DNA from: Homarus americanus
Lineage: Eukaryota; Arthropoda; Malacostraca; Decapoda; Nephropidae
Length of the DNA: 64,000 nt
Assembly (NCBI RefSeq): GCF_018991925.1
Contig: NW_024727654.1
Location: 549,501-613,500 of the forward strand
Direction of reading: 5' to 3'
Part shown: positions 25,230 through 37,997 of the stretch, piece by piece
How positions within the stretch are numbered: the stretch's first letter is position 1
How the letters are laid out: the number at the start of each line of letters is the position of its first letter
Notes under the pieces: generated by a model
Told to the model about the DNA's origin: nothing
Seen by the model: only the letters and a program-made list of their open reading frames with translations
The model's database searches: none
Program-made: the position numbers and the translations under genes

Positions 25230-28200
25230 TTAGCAGGAGCACTGACTGCCTCCTTCCTCAGCCTCGTCATCTTCGTTCATAAGGAATCCCTTCGAGCGGC
25301 CCCTCCTTCCTGGCAGGCGACTAGAATCTACTGCCACCTCCATACGTTTCATAACAGCATTGAGCAGGTGATTCACAGCATTTTCAACATTTTGTCCTGT
25401 TGCAGCAGAAGTCTCGATATATTGGAATCTGTGCGCAACATCAAAAGTGAATTTAATTTTTTCTGAAAACTTTGATGGCGAAGATTGACATCCAAGGATC
25501 AAAATGAGAAAGGAACAAGTACTGTAATACATACAAAAGTTAGTGGCTCTGTAGTGTTTGGAAACAACCACAATACAGGAAATTTAAAACATTACATATC
25601 CAAAAATGAATCAACCACTACCAGTAATCCCTTCCTGTATGCATAGTGCAAACTTCATGAACTATTGGACCTCCCCACCAAAAATTTATAAATGATTTCC
25701 CAGTGTTGAGAGATACATCCTTTCTACAGCACTACTACTATCAACAGCAATCCCATCTCAAAGAACTAATGAACCTTAATGAAAAGGTTCAAGTTTTTGG
25801 ATCACCTAAAGATTTGCCACCCCAGCTTATTCCACCCGTAGATTTACCACCTTATGCTACCCTAACCTCCTTGGGTAGCATTTACATACAGTATTTAATC
25901 ATCAGGTAAAATAAGCTGGGAGGGGCTTATCTTCAGGTGATCCAATCTTTCCATTGTTGTTGCTAAAAGATACTTTTATGCTGGGCGCTAGACAAAACTT
26001 TATTCCCCAAGAAAAAATAAAAAGGAAACCTCAGGGAAGAAAAGAGAAACCATGCTTCAACAGATGATAAACTTACCCAAACTTCTCAGAAACCTCTTTA
26101 GCTCGCTGCTCTGACACCACTCGTTGATCTGCCATGTCCACTTTATTCCCACATAGAATTATGTCGGGATTTTCACAGTATGCATGGGTCTGGAAATGGA
26201 CAATTAAGTTTAAAAAAAAAGTATTTGAGACTATTTTGTTAAGAGTATGGCATATTGAAATACAGTATACTGTACAGTACTGCATATGTTAAAAGACTCA
26301 GTCTTGTGTACAATTTCTTTATTCTTATGAAATATTTCTACTTACACAACCTCATTGTACCCTCCTGGTTGTTCTGAAGAGGATTGTAAAATCATAACAC
26401 AATAACCCTCTGCAGACCAAGGTTACAATCTATCCCACTCTAAACTATCAACCCTAATCATTCAATACAGTATCATGATAAAATTCCTAATTATGACTGT
26501 TCAGGTCACCTTTGTTTTATTGTGTTACATTTAGTTTTCAAGATATTGCTTACACCTAGATATCTTTACTGTAACTTCAGTGAAATACCTGACAACCTCT
26601 TAACTGTGGTTTGTCTGGTGAATTAATTGCAGATAATATAGATAAAAAAAGTAATGCCAAAATACAATTTATCTACAGAAATGCTTAATGTCCATAGGAC
26701 CCTTTGCATAGTGCTCATACAATGTCACTTGAACTATTCCTGCTCGCCATTTGTACTGTACTATGCCTTAACACAGCAGCTAAAATCCAAGCTACAAATT
26801 ATTCAAAACAAGGGGGGTGAGGTTCATTCGTGATATGAACCCAAGAAATCATGCTAGTCACAAAGTTCTTCAGACACTGAACATGTTAAAGTGTAATGGA
26901 CAAAGTTAAGCCAACTGAGGCTGAATCACACTGACAGGATTTTTACTGAAATGTGCCCAAAGTATCTAACAACAAACATTGCAATGATTAGGGATATGAA
27001 CCAGCAGGGTACTAGAGGGGGTGAACACAAGTTTATGGTAACTGGTGTGTGTGGTCAAGCAAAAAACACTTTCTTCTTCACTGCTATAACAGACTGGAGC
27101 AAGTTACTAGACCACCATAAAACCAATTATGGTATTAAACAATTGAAAGCTAAAACAAAACCAAGATTTACATAAAAGATGAAGCTACAGCAAGAGAAGA
27201 GAGTGAATTTCTATATTATTAAACCACAGAATGTAGTACTGTGGTAGTGTTCCACCAGCCACAGATAGTCCAAGTGCAATGTAATGCTTGTTGAATTCTA
27301 TCAAATAAACATCCACTAATATAGGTGTACTGATTACAAGACCAAGCATAAACCTACGCAATGGACCCTCCTGAAGCACCTGACAGCTTTGTTGGCAATC
27401 CTTGGTCAAGTTGCCTTACTGTTTACCATGGTTTACCTGCACTGTCTCAACATACAGGAAACTGTAAACTCCCAAGGCCTACATGCACTGTATACTGTAC
27501 CTAGAGTGTCTATATTACCGGTAAAGCTGAACTGTTAAATTGCATAGTTTATAAACATGCTTATCCACCTGAAAACCTAAATGAAAGTTTTACTGAATAA
27601 ATATTATTATTTATATTGTACAGAAGATAAAAAAATTGAAGACACATGCACAGAAGACTAAAGGGGGTCTCCGACTTACAGACGTCCGACTTACAAACGC
27701 TCGTCGATACAAACAAGGTTAAACTTGAAATTACAGTATTTTATTAATCTGATGAGTTATTTCTTACTGTCATTTACTGTATTTTGTCATTCTATTTCTT
27801 CTTTTGTCTTAAATTAAGTGATTTTAGGTATATATAAGGACTAAGGTAATTATATAGTGAAATATTATACAGTGGTCCCTCGGTTAACGAGATTTCGGTT
27901 AACGACTTACCTTCCATAAGATTCTTAACTTTGGTTAATGAGCAATCCCTCGATTAACGAGTTTTTTACGAGCCGACTTCAACATGTTTTTGCTTGCATT
28001 TGGCGGTCCACCAGCTGTAGCATTAGTCCGCCAATACAGTAATCGGTTTTAGGGCTTAAATTCCTTACTATTTTAGTAAATATCAAGAAGTTTATACTAT
28101 TCAATAATTTTAAAAGTTTAATATTAACTTTTTTAGTCATTTTAACAATTATTGAGCATAATTGAAGGTAAAGAAACTAGTTTCTGGCGTGCCATCCAGC

Positions 28201-31200
28201 CTGTTAACACACCAGACAGGCGTTAGTCTCTCTCTGTTTTCAGTGGAGGTAACATCTTGCTTGAGACTCTCTTCAACTAAATGCTTTTTTCTGTGTTTCC
28301 AAGCAAATTATTGGTCATTTTGAAATATATTTTACATATTGACAATATATAATGCAGTGCAGTGTTGATTTAAAGAAAATAATCTTGAATTACACCAAGA
28401 GAGCTAAAATTTTATGGGTGAAATGGCACCATGGGGTGACTTCCCTTCCACCCCAATGCCTTCTCTTCTTCCTTCTCCTCCACCCCCATTCTAATTCCCA
28501 TCATCATCATCATCCAGGAACCTTCTACATACACACCTCAAAGTAAGTGTACTTTTCTACCTTTTTTGTTGAATTTAGGCAATTTTCGGTGAGCTGGAAC
28601 CAATTACCCAAAAACCCATTGACACAATGGTTTCGGTTAACGAGTTTTTCGATTAACGAGCAACCTGCTGGAACGGATTGTGCTCGTTAACCGAGGGACC
28701 ACTGTACATTCTTTTGTAAATACGGAATGCATATACTGTAGCATGTATTCCGACTTACAAACATCCTCAGGAACGGAACCCATTTGTAACACGGGGACCC
28801 CCTATATTGTATTTAACTGATTACCAAAAAGATTGTGGTTAAGGAGAAAACAGAGATAAATTTCCACATTGAAGTCAGGTCTGTATACAAAAGTGAAACT
28901 GTATGGAGCAACACACTGACTGGTCAAGTACACTTCCCTTCACTAGTGCGTTTACAAGGGCTCGTCATATAAACATTGCAAAAATCATTACATTGAGATA
29001 TTTGTTTTAATACTGCTTATTTGTTTTAATTTCATTCCATAGTAACGGTTTACGATTGCGAGTTTCCTTCTGTTGAATGTAAACAAACACAGCACAACCA
29101 CACTGCACAAAACCTGACGAGCCCCTGTAAAAGCACTTCCGAGAAAGACATGTGATATTCCATAGGGGAGGAAGGAGGGAATGAACATATATGCCGATAC
29201 AATTAAGGACAATATATATCTGAAAAGATGTTTAGTTAAAATTAAGTGTGGAGTTGGTTCAGTCAAGTGTGGAGTTGGTTCAGTCAAGTGTGGAGTTGGT
29301 TCAGTCAAGTGTGGAGTTGGTTCAGTCAAGTGTGGAGTTGGTTCAGTCAACTGTGGAGTTGGTTCAGTCAACTGTGGAGTTGGTTCAGTCAAGTGTGGAG
29401 TTGGTTCAGTCAACTGTGGAGTTGGTTCAGTCAACTGTGGAGTTGGTTCAGTCAAGTGTGGAGTTGGTTCAGTCAACTGTGGAGATGGCTCAGTCAAGTT
29501 TGGAGTTGATTCAGTCAAGTGTGGAGTTGGTTCAAGATGCTTCAGTCAAGTGTGGAGTTGGTTCAGTCAAGTGTGGAGTTGGTTCAGTCAAGTGTGGAGA
29601 TGGTTCAGTCAAGTGTGGAGATGGTTCAGTCAAGTGTGGAGATGGTTCAGTCAAGTGTGGCGTTGGTTCAGTCAAGTGTGGCGTTGGTTCAGTCAAGTGT
29701 GGAGTTGGTTCAGTCAACTGTGGAGATGGCTCAGTCAAGTTTGGAGTTGATTCAGTCAAGTGTGGAGTTGGTTCAGTCAAGTGTGGAGTTGGTTCAGCAA
29801 GTGTGGAGATGGTTCAGTCAAGTGTGGAGATGGTTCAGTCAAGTGTGGAGATGGTTCAGCCAAGTGTGGCGTTGGTTCAGTCAAGTGTGGAGATGGTTCA
29901 GTCAAAGAGTCAAGTGTGGAGTTGGTCAGCCAAGTGTGGAGTTGGTCAAGTGTGGAGTTGGTTCAGTCAAGTGTGGAGTTGGTTCAGTCAAGTGTGGAGT
30001 TGGTTCAGTCAAGTGTGGAGTTGGTTCAGTCAAGTGTGGAGTTGGTTCAGTCAAGTGTGGAGATGGTTCAGTCAAGTGTGGAGTTGGTTCAGTCAAGTGT
30101 GGAGATTTAAGGCTTTCATAACCCATGGGTACAAAAAAACCAATATACTCTAGTGATCAATTGACAATTCAGAAGAATATCCTGAAAGAAGAAATAATGG
30201 TTTCTTAAAAATAATACTGATATTTTTTATGTTACTAGTCAATACTGAAACATCAATCATCTTCCATTTAAATAAAAAAAATCAAAGAAGTTCCTCATAA
30301 AACACATTTGCATTTACTTATTACACACAAGAACCAGCAATAAAATTATACTCTAATCCTACCTTGAGCTGCTCCAGCCAACTTCTAATATCGAGGAACG
30401 ACTGTTCATTAGTCAAATCAAACAGTAGAAGGAAGCCCATGGCATCCCGATAAAATGCTGTAGTTAAGCTACGAAACCTACAAAAATGATGGTGCATGTT
30501 AGTAAGCAAAAACATTAAACTATACTTGTGTTGGATGTAGTACTATAGAGTACTCCAACTCTTCAGAGAAATATGTGATGATGAGATTAATGTACAACCA
30601 TGACAAGAGAACTATCATCATCATCATCATGTTAGAGAGATGCTATTTTTCTGAACAGACAGAAATTCCCACTAAACTCTCCTGGACATAGGCTGCCAAT
30701 GCCTAAGAAGTTTGCAATGATTAGCAACTGGGACACGTTATATAATTATGTTAACAATGTTTATGCTGCAAACCTCATTCTCTTCTCCCTCAGTCAATCA
30801 GCACCAGAGGTTACCTCCAAGGGTTAGCGAGGCTTCAATTTACTTCAACCCTTTAAATTTCCTAAGGGTGGGAGGAGGTGGTCATGTGATCACCCTGAAT
30901 GAACCATAAAATTTGAAGCAAACTCCCTATGAAAGGTCTTGAAATGAAGAGAACCTTCCATGGAGTTTCTAATTCTTGACCTAAAGCCACACTAGTTCTT
31001 GAGACATCCTATGATCTAGATTGAATTCTGGATTAACATGGTGAGAAAGCTACTCACATCATGAACAGTGTTCATATGGTTAATGTGTGCCTGCCATTAA
31101 ACACTGCACACATCTTAGGCAATGGTAGACTGTGCCTGAAGGTGTTTGGTGGTAGTATCTCAATAATCAATCACAAGGACCTGAAGGCCTTAAAAATATT

Positions 31201-34200
31201 ACAGAAATTCCAATAACACAAACAAACCCCTTTACATCACATATTTCTATGACATATGGGTTAATGTGAAACCAAGCAATAATAAAAATACATCTCATTA
31301 TGTAAAGTGCTAAATTACTTAATACTTGCAAAAGCAAAATTATTTGTGCAATGTTATGTTGAAAATACATGCACATCATATGGTATATGGCTAAATAAAA
31401 CTATCTTCATATATACAGAGGACCAAGAGTAAAAATTCTAGCAAACCTCACAAAAGGTAAATATATTGACTAAAGTACAGAATGCCTAGTAATAAATTAC
31501 AAATTAGTGATATCACAAGCACAGCAACACCAAATATGTACGTAAACTATATCTCTTGCTCGTCAAGTTCATGTATGTTGTGTGTAAGTCTGACAACTTC
31601 ATGCTGTGAACAAAATAAGCCACTGAATATTTGTAACCATTTGGATAATAACTTGGTATATTTAAACCTAAATCTGAAGAACAGAAAACCTGTAATAGAT
31701 ATAAAAGATTATTTTCTTGTCAGTCGAAGTTATGCAACATCTGACTATGAAGGTTACAAATACAGTATGTATATACAAACACATGAGATGCAATGGGTGG
31801 TAATGGTGTTACTATGAGTGGTGTATGACACAAGAGTACAGTGTACAGTACAGTACAGTACAATGGTAATTTATGAGTGGTGAAAATAATGAGAACTTTG
31901 CAAGTCACAGCTACACACAGGGGAAGGGAAGGTATAATGCAGTGGTTCCTAAACTTTATTCACATAACGCCTCCTCCCTCTTTAATCAATTTTACACCTT
32001 GTACTCGTATTTATATTACTGTTCAAAACTGATGTTACATTTTTTTTTAAGTTCCCAATCAAGAAAAATAATCAACCACTGAGATGCTCCCTCACACTAG
32101 ATGTTCCCTCCATGTTATTCTTGTAAAAATGAAAACAAAAGAAAGCAGAAAAGAAAATACTTCTATGTTATCCAAGTAAAAAGCAGCCAGCTGTGTGGTG
32201 ACTGGTGAGACAGGATGGAAAAGAATATGAAGGATTGAGGTAGATGAGCAATACAGGTACTGAGTTTAAATTTTTTTTCTCACATGGCCTGATGCCCTCC
32301 CACCTGCAATAACCACACCCCCCCCCTCAGTTTGGGAACCACTGGTATAAAGGATTAAATAACAAAGACAAATTTACAATAATGGTAGATCAATATGGTG
32401 CAATTTTGGTCTGCAACTTAAAATTTGGATTTATGGATGAGATGATGGTTGGGTGGTTATTTCACAGGATTGATTGTCTATCAGTCTTGGGTTTGAATCT
32501 TCAGAGAATACAATGTGAGCTTGATATATGGTGTGAGATGCACAAAAAACCCTTCACATGATACAGTTCATCCTCTTATAAATGCACATACAATATGTAT
32601 AACGAAATAAAATAGTCTTAACGAAACAAATGATGAAAAGATAGGGATATGAATTATTAAAATGACAATCAATGGAAAATGTATTAAAACCTGTGCATGT
32701 AAAAGTTGGATGTATAGCACTTTGTTAAAATTAGATTAAATATTTGTGTAAGGTATACAGTGATGGGCTGGTACACGAGGTTATGTCCAGTAACCTAAGT
32801 CACGGTGCAGAATAAATAAAGCAGGAATTCCCATAATTTGGCTAAACCAATTGACCTGTGAAACACCACCACCAAGCACCCAGAGGCAGAGCCAGCCACA
32901 ACCTAAGAAATATACAAGTACAGTGCTTAACAGTAGGGACAATATCCAGGTAGACAATGCTTATGCTAAATATTAACATTGTTTACATGGATAATACATA
33001 TCCCTGCCACTAAGTAATGCAACCTTCCTAGGCAATGGTAGGGTCTGTCTGGTGGGTGCATAGCAGCGGTATTTGGCAAGTCACCCAGGAGGACTCTTAG
33101 GCTATAAAATGAAACAGTCCTATGAATAGAAAATAAGAAGCCCATGATACTGTATCTTTACCCAAGCTGCTAAGTCTACAACAATAAGGACAAACACATT
33201 CTGTAACAAACTTATAATTTGCAATGACTTCTATTAATATTAATTTAAAACAATGCTGGCAAAAGAAATTAATTTTATTGAGAAAAACAAAGAAAACAAA
33301 CAAAGTGTGCATGATGGAGAATAATATAATAACATGGCCCAGAAATTGTAGACACAGAAAGTGCTGGCAGGACGTGAAATTGAAAATTATTTACAGCAAA
33401 ACCTCAATAATTTGGAAACCATTTTTTCAGGAATCTTGGACAACTGGTACTGTACCCTTAAAAAATAACAAATGAAAAAAGTACATTTAGAGTTAATGGA
33501 GAGCAGATGATGGACCCTCTCAAGGTCTCACAGCCAGCGTTCTAGAGAAAACAGTTATCAGCTGCGAGGTGCTCACTCTGTGATGATGTGGATTTGTACT
33601 AAAAGTAAGCCTGTTTCACCTTTTTTTTTCCACTCTTGTAATGTTGTTCTGGCAAAGTACAATGATTAGAAGTGAATATTAAGTGATTTTGTAAGAAAAA
33701 TTCTACTTATTAATTGTGCACCACTAAACTGCTTCATGATTTCGCATCGGGATATTAGAGGAATGACTTTGTTCAGAAGCAAAGAAAACTCAACCCTGCT
33801 TTGGCTCCAACAGTGCAGAGGTTGAACTGTATTTTGCAATATACGTACAGTTCTGTGCTAATGATAAACTGATAAGGGCAGAACTGGCACAAAATTACAG
33901 TTGCAAAAGAAACTAGAAACCTGCTATTGAGTGAGAGGGAACAGTGCAAAATACAAGAAGAGGTCAATCAAGTCACTTGTTAAAGTTCTATAAAGAAAAA
34001 ATTTGGGCCACGGGGTGTACAGGATAGTGTGGTTTGTTGTATGGAGTCGTGTACCTACATTCTGATGTTCTAACTGGCATATAAACCAAGAACACATGCA
34101 GGTGTAATGGATCTCTTTTTATTGAAGTTAATGTGAAGCAAGAGCAAGCAGCACTGTTAACTGAATGAAGAATGAGAAATGAAAAAGATTTGGTATGATA

Positions 34201-36162
34201 GGAAAACCAAGACTAAAGGAAGGAAGAATATTACTAAGTGTATATAGGTGTGATTTTGGCAAGAAAAATAGCTATAGAAGAAGAATGACATTAAGAAAAA
34301 CCATTAGAGGAAAGTACAAGCACAAGGGAAAAGAATGTGACAATAAACCCACAGATATGTGATACCACTGTGATGGATGGATGAAGCTCTGTATTACACT
34401 GCTATATGGTGCACTGACAAATGACAATATATTTTCATTAAAAAAGTCCATGCAACAATGTAAATTAATAATCCATCAAATAATGCAGTACATTCAAAAT
34501 ACAAATGCAATACTAAACTACTGTACTAATGAAACTAAACATTACACTTATGATTAACTGTAAATGAAGAGATGCACAACTATCATGTCAGTAATAAAAG
34601 GCACTCCCTACTTTTCCTGCCCTGCAGTATCCCACAACTGGAGATGAACGCCCTGTGGTCGACCTGTACCATCTCCACGATAAATCTGGAAAGTTAAAGA
34701 GTCTTAGGAACAATGTGCCAGACAATCGGATATTTTCCCATCTCAACCAAACAACATTCTGTGGATATATACATTACATATGGTTCTATATTCATCCTTG
34801 GAAAGTGTTTTCATCAGGAAAATGTAGACAACAAACAACCGGCACACATCATGGAGCAACAAGAGTATACTGTACTGTTAGCAACACATTACACTTCTGC
34901 AGAGATGTTAAAGCCAGGTTCTATTTAATCAGGTGATACTGACCTTGATCATTCAACCCCAAATTTCAACAGGTGACTGTACAGCACTATTGACAAAGTA
35001 TACTGCTTTTAAATAAATAAATAAATACAACATGCATAGGGAGGATGACTGACCAGGCGCTTTTCTCGAAAGTCAATACCGACAGTGGAGATGAACTGCT
35101 GCTGGAAGACATTTTCTGTGTACTGGTACAGAAAACTGGTTTTACCCACTCCAGAGTCCCCCAGTGCCAGGAACTTGATAAGATAGTCATAGTCTTTTCC
35201 ACTACTCGTCTGGAAAATTGGGGAAAATACATCAGTATAGACCAGTCATTAGTTCCTTCCTGCTAAAACCCAACACAGGCACAACTTGCTTGAAACTGCA
35301 TTCTCAATCAATAAATTAACTTAAATATATATAAGTGAAATCCCAGAGAAAAGAAACCATTAATAATATGAAGTACCCTAAACCATACCACAACTGTAGA
35401 CTTTATTGAAACAAGCAAGGCATCAGTGGTAAATCTTACACAAGGGGAACTTAATGAGGCAGCCAGTTATTGTACGGCTGTGTTTTCAATATAGTAGATA
35501 ATCTTAATATTAAGCCACTCTGAGGACACAACAGTTTAAATGAAAACAACTTGTTAATCCTGCAGTAAGAAAAGATATGAATGTCAAAAATATTGGAACA
35601 AAATTTGGAGTTGTTTTTCAGATGATTATGTAACACAATTGTCAAGTACAGCCCTTGCCCCTATCTGAGATGCTTGTAGCAGTGGAGACTACTTAACCTA
35701 AAATAATAACTCCTATTTTTGATAGTTTCGTTGCCTAATTATGAGAAATTAAGAAGCAACTTATATTTGTATAATACATTGGATAAATTAATTCCAGCTA
35801 TGAACACATCCAAAGCTGCACTCAATGACATCTGTGCTTACGATTTCCACTAACTAACTACCCAATACGAGGTTAACAAGATGCTGCTTCTGCCTATGTT
35901 TTCCACTAATAAACTGCATTGTCAGCTGATAACTATATACAAAGTCCACAGTAGATTACTTCTCAATTAAAATTAATTCACTTACTACAATCTACACAAA
36001 AGGACAGCCACTGCCACATACTGAGTGTTAATAGTTCTGACCCTCCTTCAGAGTAGCAGTGTGTCAGCCGATCACTAAATACTTATTCCTTCTTACTAAA
36101 GCCTATTTACTTATTAATTTTGAAGATAATAACTAGAAAAGACTACATACGGTTGATTCCAT
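25230..36162 (-). CDS. Rab27: Rab27 small GTPase (6 exons, 222 aa)
   Basis: Rab27 tethers and docks secretory granules and lysosome-related organelles through Slp/Slac2 effectors (family knowledge). Exons on the minus strand, in gene order: 36162-36151, 35209-35054, 34685-34612, 30477-30363, 26189-26077, 25428-25230; all splice phases agree. The protein starts [28 protein letters not shown] at 21-28 is the P-loop, [13 protein letters not shown] the Rab27-type switch I, WDTAGQE at 74-80 switch II, NKVD at 134-137 and ETSA at 162-165 the guanine-specificity loops. It ends in a CSC double-prenylation motif. The length is almost identical to human Rab27A (221 aa). The residue after AGQE is Lys (K81) where vertebrates have Arg. 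The first coding exon is only four codons long, set by its ATG and a good donor. A non-coding 5' exon may exist upstream. Confidence 0.95.
25799..25943. mobile_element. 145-bp terminal-inverted-repeat element M3, copy 1 (Rab27 intron 5)
   Basis: It starts GGATCACCTAAAGAT and ends ATCTTCAGGTGATCC, a 15-bp inverted repeat with one mismatch. The centre has CCTTGGGTAGCATT and AGGTAAAATAAGCTG. Related copies lie at 37072-37214 and 63707-63854. Confidence 0.75.
26690..27178 (+). pseudogene. LINE C-terminal fragment (Rab27 intron 4)
   Basis: Broken plus-strand frames give [54 protein letters not shown] and [14 protein letters not shown]. This is the tail that follows the reverse transcriptase in many invertebrate non-LTR elements. 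Frameshifts and stops separate the pieces. It is a different family from the fragment at 2307-3430 and runs opposite to the host gene. Confidence 0.75.
27662..28802. mobile_element. M1 MITE copy B, split by a nested element
   Basis: Outer pieces 27662-27867 and 28707-28802 together align with the intact 305-bp copy at 11169-11473 (reverse complement). The outer ends carry GGGGGTCTCCGACTTAC and a closing GGGGACCCCC. The interruption is the Tigger-like element at 27870-28704. Confidence 0.82.
27870..28704. mobile_element. Tigger-like element nested inside M1, perfect 22-bp inverted repeats
   Basis: Both ends read CAGTGGTCCCTCGGTTAACG inward (22 bp identical), flanked by TA on each side (27868-27869 and 28705-28706). 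The motif pair TTCGGTTAACGA and TCGATTAACGAG recurs near each end, giving subterminal repeats. The 835-bp interior shows no intact transposase. The TA target duplication and end sequence are standard for pogo/Tigger elements. Confidence 0.88.
29244..30106. repeat. 21-bp VNTR (Rab27 intron 4)
   Basis: About 41 copies of AGTTGGTTCAGTCAAGTGTG plus G. Variants are AGATGG, GCGTTGG and CAAC for CAAG. Because 21 is divisible by three and the unit lacks stops, several frames stay open for 100-300 codons on both strands; these are artefacts. A block of variants near 29470-29540 recurs near 29710-29780, so larger segments were also duplicated. The array lies about 250 bp into the intron after exon 4. 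Confidence 0.95.
30478..34611 (-). other. Rab27 intron 3
   Basis: The longest Rab27 intron besides intron 4. It holds the hAT-like element at 31940-32344 and otherwise AT-rich DNA with no extra exon I can support. A Tigger-end fragment lies near 33400. Confidence 0.5.
31940..32344. mobile_element. hAT-like MITE with 8-bp target duplication (Rab27 intron 3)
   Basis: The left end is CAGTGGTTCCTAAACT and the right-end complement CAGTGGTTCCCAAACT. GTATAATG precedes and GTATAAAG follows the element, an 8-bp duplication with one mismatch, the hallmark of hAT insertion. 405 bp, non-coding. Confidence 0.82.
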
Positions 36163-36209
36163 GTTTTGATAATCTTCCTCAGTCTTGGAGAATCTTTAAC
36201 AAGCAGAAA

Positions 36210-36226
36210 TTAGCAGGAGCGAGGGA
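36210..36226 (-). promoter_or_regulatory. 17-bp motif shared with the G-alpha upstream region
   Basis: On the gene strand this reads TCCCTCGCTCCTGCTAA, 48 bp before the Rab27 ATG. The identical 17-mer, in the same orientation relative to the gene, lies at 40616-40632 upstream of the G-alpha ATG. Its function is unknown. Confidence 0.4.
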
Positions 36227-37071
36227 CGTGAACCACCACTTGCTGGCACCACAACAACACTGGGTCGCTTTGCCTCTGTTACCCCGTCAGCTGATCCTCC
36301 TGTCACTCTGATTGTATTGATCATTTTGCTTCTTATTTGAATTTTAACACTAAACTGATATTCCAAATTGTGTGAATATATTATGATTAAAAAAATATAT
36401 ATGGATCTCCTTTATACATAGCGTTATACTGTAGTTCATTTCAGCTGATTTATGTAACATCCCTCAATATGTTTATGGTTGTCGTATCTCGTTATCCCAT
36501 GTTACAGTTTCCACATCTTTCTTGAAATTTTATAATTGCTGTAAACTATTGGTATATGATGGTCATTTTTCAACAGTTGGTTTTAATAACAATAATTAAT
36601 TTGGTTTGGATTAGATACTGGGTGTACCACTTGGGGTCAAAATGATCTCCTACGCCCTGACACCAAAAACTAAAGCAGGAATCTCACGCAGTTTAATTAC
36701 TGTACGAGTAATTTGTCATTCTTTCATGTATCTACCATTTCCGGTGGCTCTGTTTACATTATTCGGGATATAACGTAGTGGGCAGAACTCTCCCTTCGGA
36801 CAACGTTTCTATTAACTAGTATAATAAATTTCAAAGTCAGAGCGATAAGGGAATATTAAGTCATCAATCCGGACAAATTCTTCCGCCCTCACTACTACAC
36901 GTTTCTAACCCATTAATTATCTTACTGTTTGAAAATATGATTTGATATTAAAAATGGTTCAGATATAGTCCAATTTTACAGGTACTGCAAACATTTGCTG
37001 CTTTTGATAGAAAAGTTTAAACTGTCTACCCTAGTACATCCGATATCCTGCAGTAATACATAATTGTATTT

Positions 37072-37214
37072 TCACCCGAAGAATAGCCCCTGCTTATTCC
37101 ACCATAAGATTAACCAGCCCAACGTTAACCTACCTTAACCCCCCCTTGGGTAGCATTAGGGTGTTTAACATCCAGTAAAATAAGCTGAAAGAGGGAGAAA
37201 TCTTCTGGTGATCC
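37072..37214. mobile_element. M3 element copy 2
   Basis: Begins TTCACCCGAAGAATAG and ends TCTTCTGGTGATCC. It has the same core CCTTGGGTAGCATTAGG and AGTAAAATAAGCTG as the 25.8-kb copy. The terminal repeats are more decayed here. Confidence 0.65.
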
Positions 37215-37221
37215 ATATACA

Positions 37222-37278
37222 TGTTGGGCTCAGAAATCGAAAAACGTTGTGGTCGCTTTTCGATTTCTGAGCCCAACA
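37222..37278. repeat. Perfect 22-bp hairpin
   Basis: TGTTGGGCTCAGAAATCGAA at the left arm (22 bp, 37222-37243) is exactly complementary to 37257-37278, with a 13-bp loop. It sits 8 bp after the M3 copy. Flanking bases add weaker pairing. Confidence 0.85.
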
Positions 37279-37389
37279 TATACACAAGGGAGGTGATTTA
37301 CGGCAGGTAAATAAACAGTTAAATCTCTAGGTCTCCAGAATTCGAGAAGTCATTTAGACAAATAACTACCAAGAGAACGATGTACCCGG

Positions 37390-37700
37390 AGGTTCTCACG
37401 CCCAGCTGGAAGTTTTCACACCCAGCTGAAAGTTCTTATGCCCAGCTGGAAGTTCTCACGCCCAGCTGGAAGTTCTCTCGCCCAGCTGGAAGTTCTCTCG
37501 CCCAGCTGGAAGTTCTCTCGCCCAGCTGGAAGTTCTCACGCCCAGCTGGAAGTTCTCACGCCCAGCTGGAAGTTCTCATGCCCAGCTGAAAGTTTTCACA
37601 CCCAGCTGAAAGTTCTTATGCCCAGCTGGAAGTTCTCTCGCCCAGCTGGAAGTTCTCTCGCCCAGCTGGAAGTTCTCTCGCCCAGCTGGAAGTTCTCACG
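37390..37700. repeat. 20-bp VNTR with 180-bp higher-order repeat
   Basis: About 15 copies of CCCAGCTGGAAGTTCTCACG, with variants CTCTCG, TTCACA and TTATG. The ordered variant set at 37401-37440 recurs at 37581-37620, so nine units form a larger 180-bp period. Frames through it are periodic artefacts. Confidence 0.95.
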
Positions 37701-37817
37701 CACTTTATTCAACAATAAATCGGCCCAGGATTGAATTGCAAACCCATCTGCATGACGTGGATGCTCTTAAATTGCGTTTTGGAGAAATGTACGGACTTTC
37801 CTGATGTTTTCTTGGAA

Positions 37818-37819
37818 CA

Positions 37820-37855
<36 letters not shown>
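37818..37855. repeat. (CA)n microsatellite
   Basis: An uninterrupted CA dinucleotide run of about 36 bp. Confidence 0.9.
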
Positions 37856-37858
<3 letters not shown>

Positions 37859-37997
37859 GCGTCTAAGCAAATTATTCATAATTTGCAACCTAGATTATGT
37901 GATTTTTTATGAAGGCGTTACTGAACAAATAACTATCTATAAACATGAATCTTCTATAACATTGTTGGGTATATTAGGCTGGGTGGGGTATGTGTAA

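Noticed and set aside
29181..30153. Long heptad-repeat frames on both strands
   Set aside because: 21-bp VNTR inside a Rab27 intron; openness in several frames is explained by the unit.
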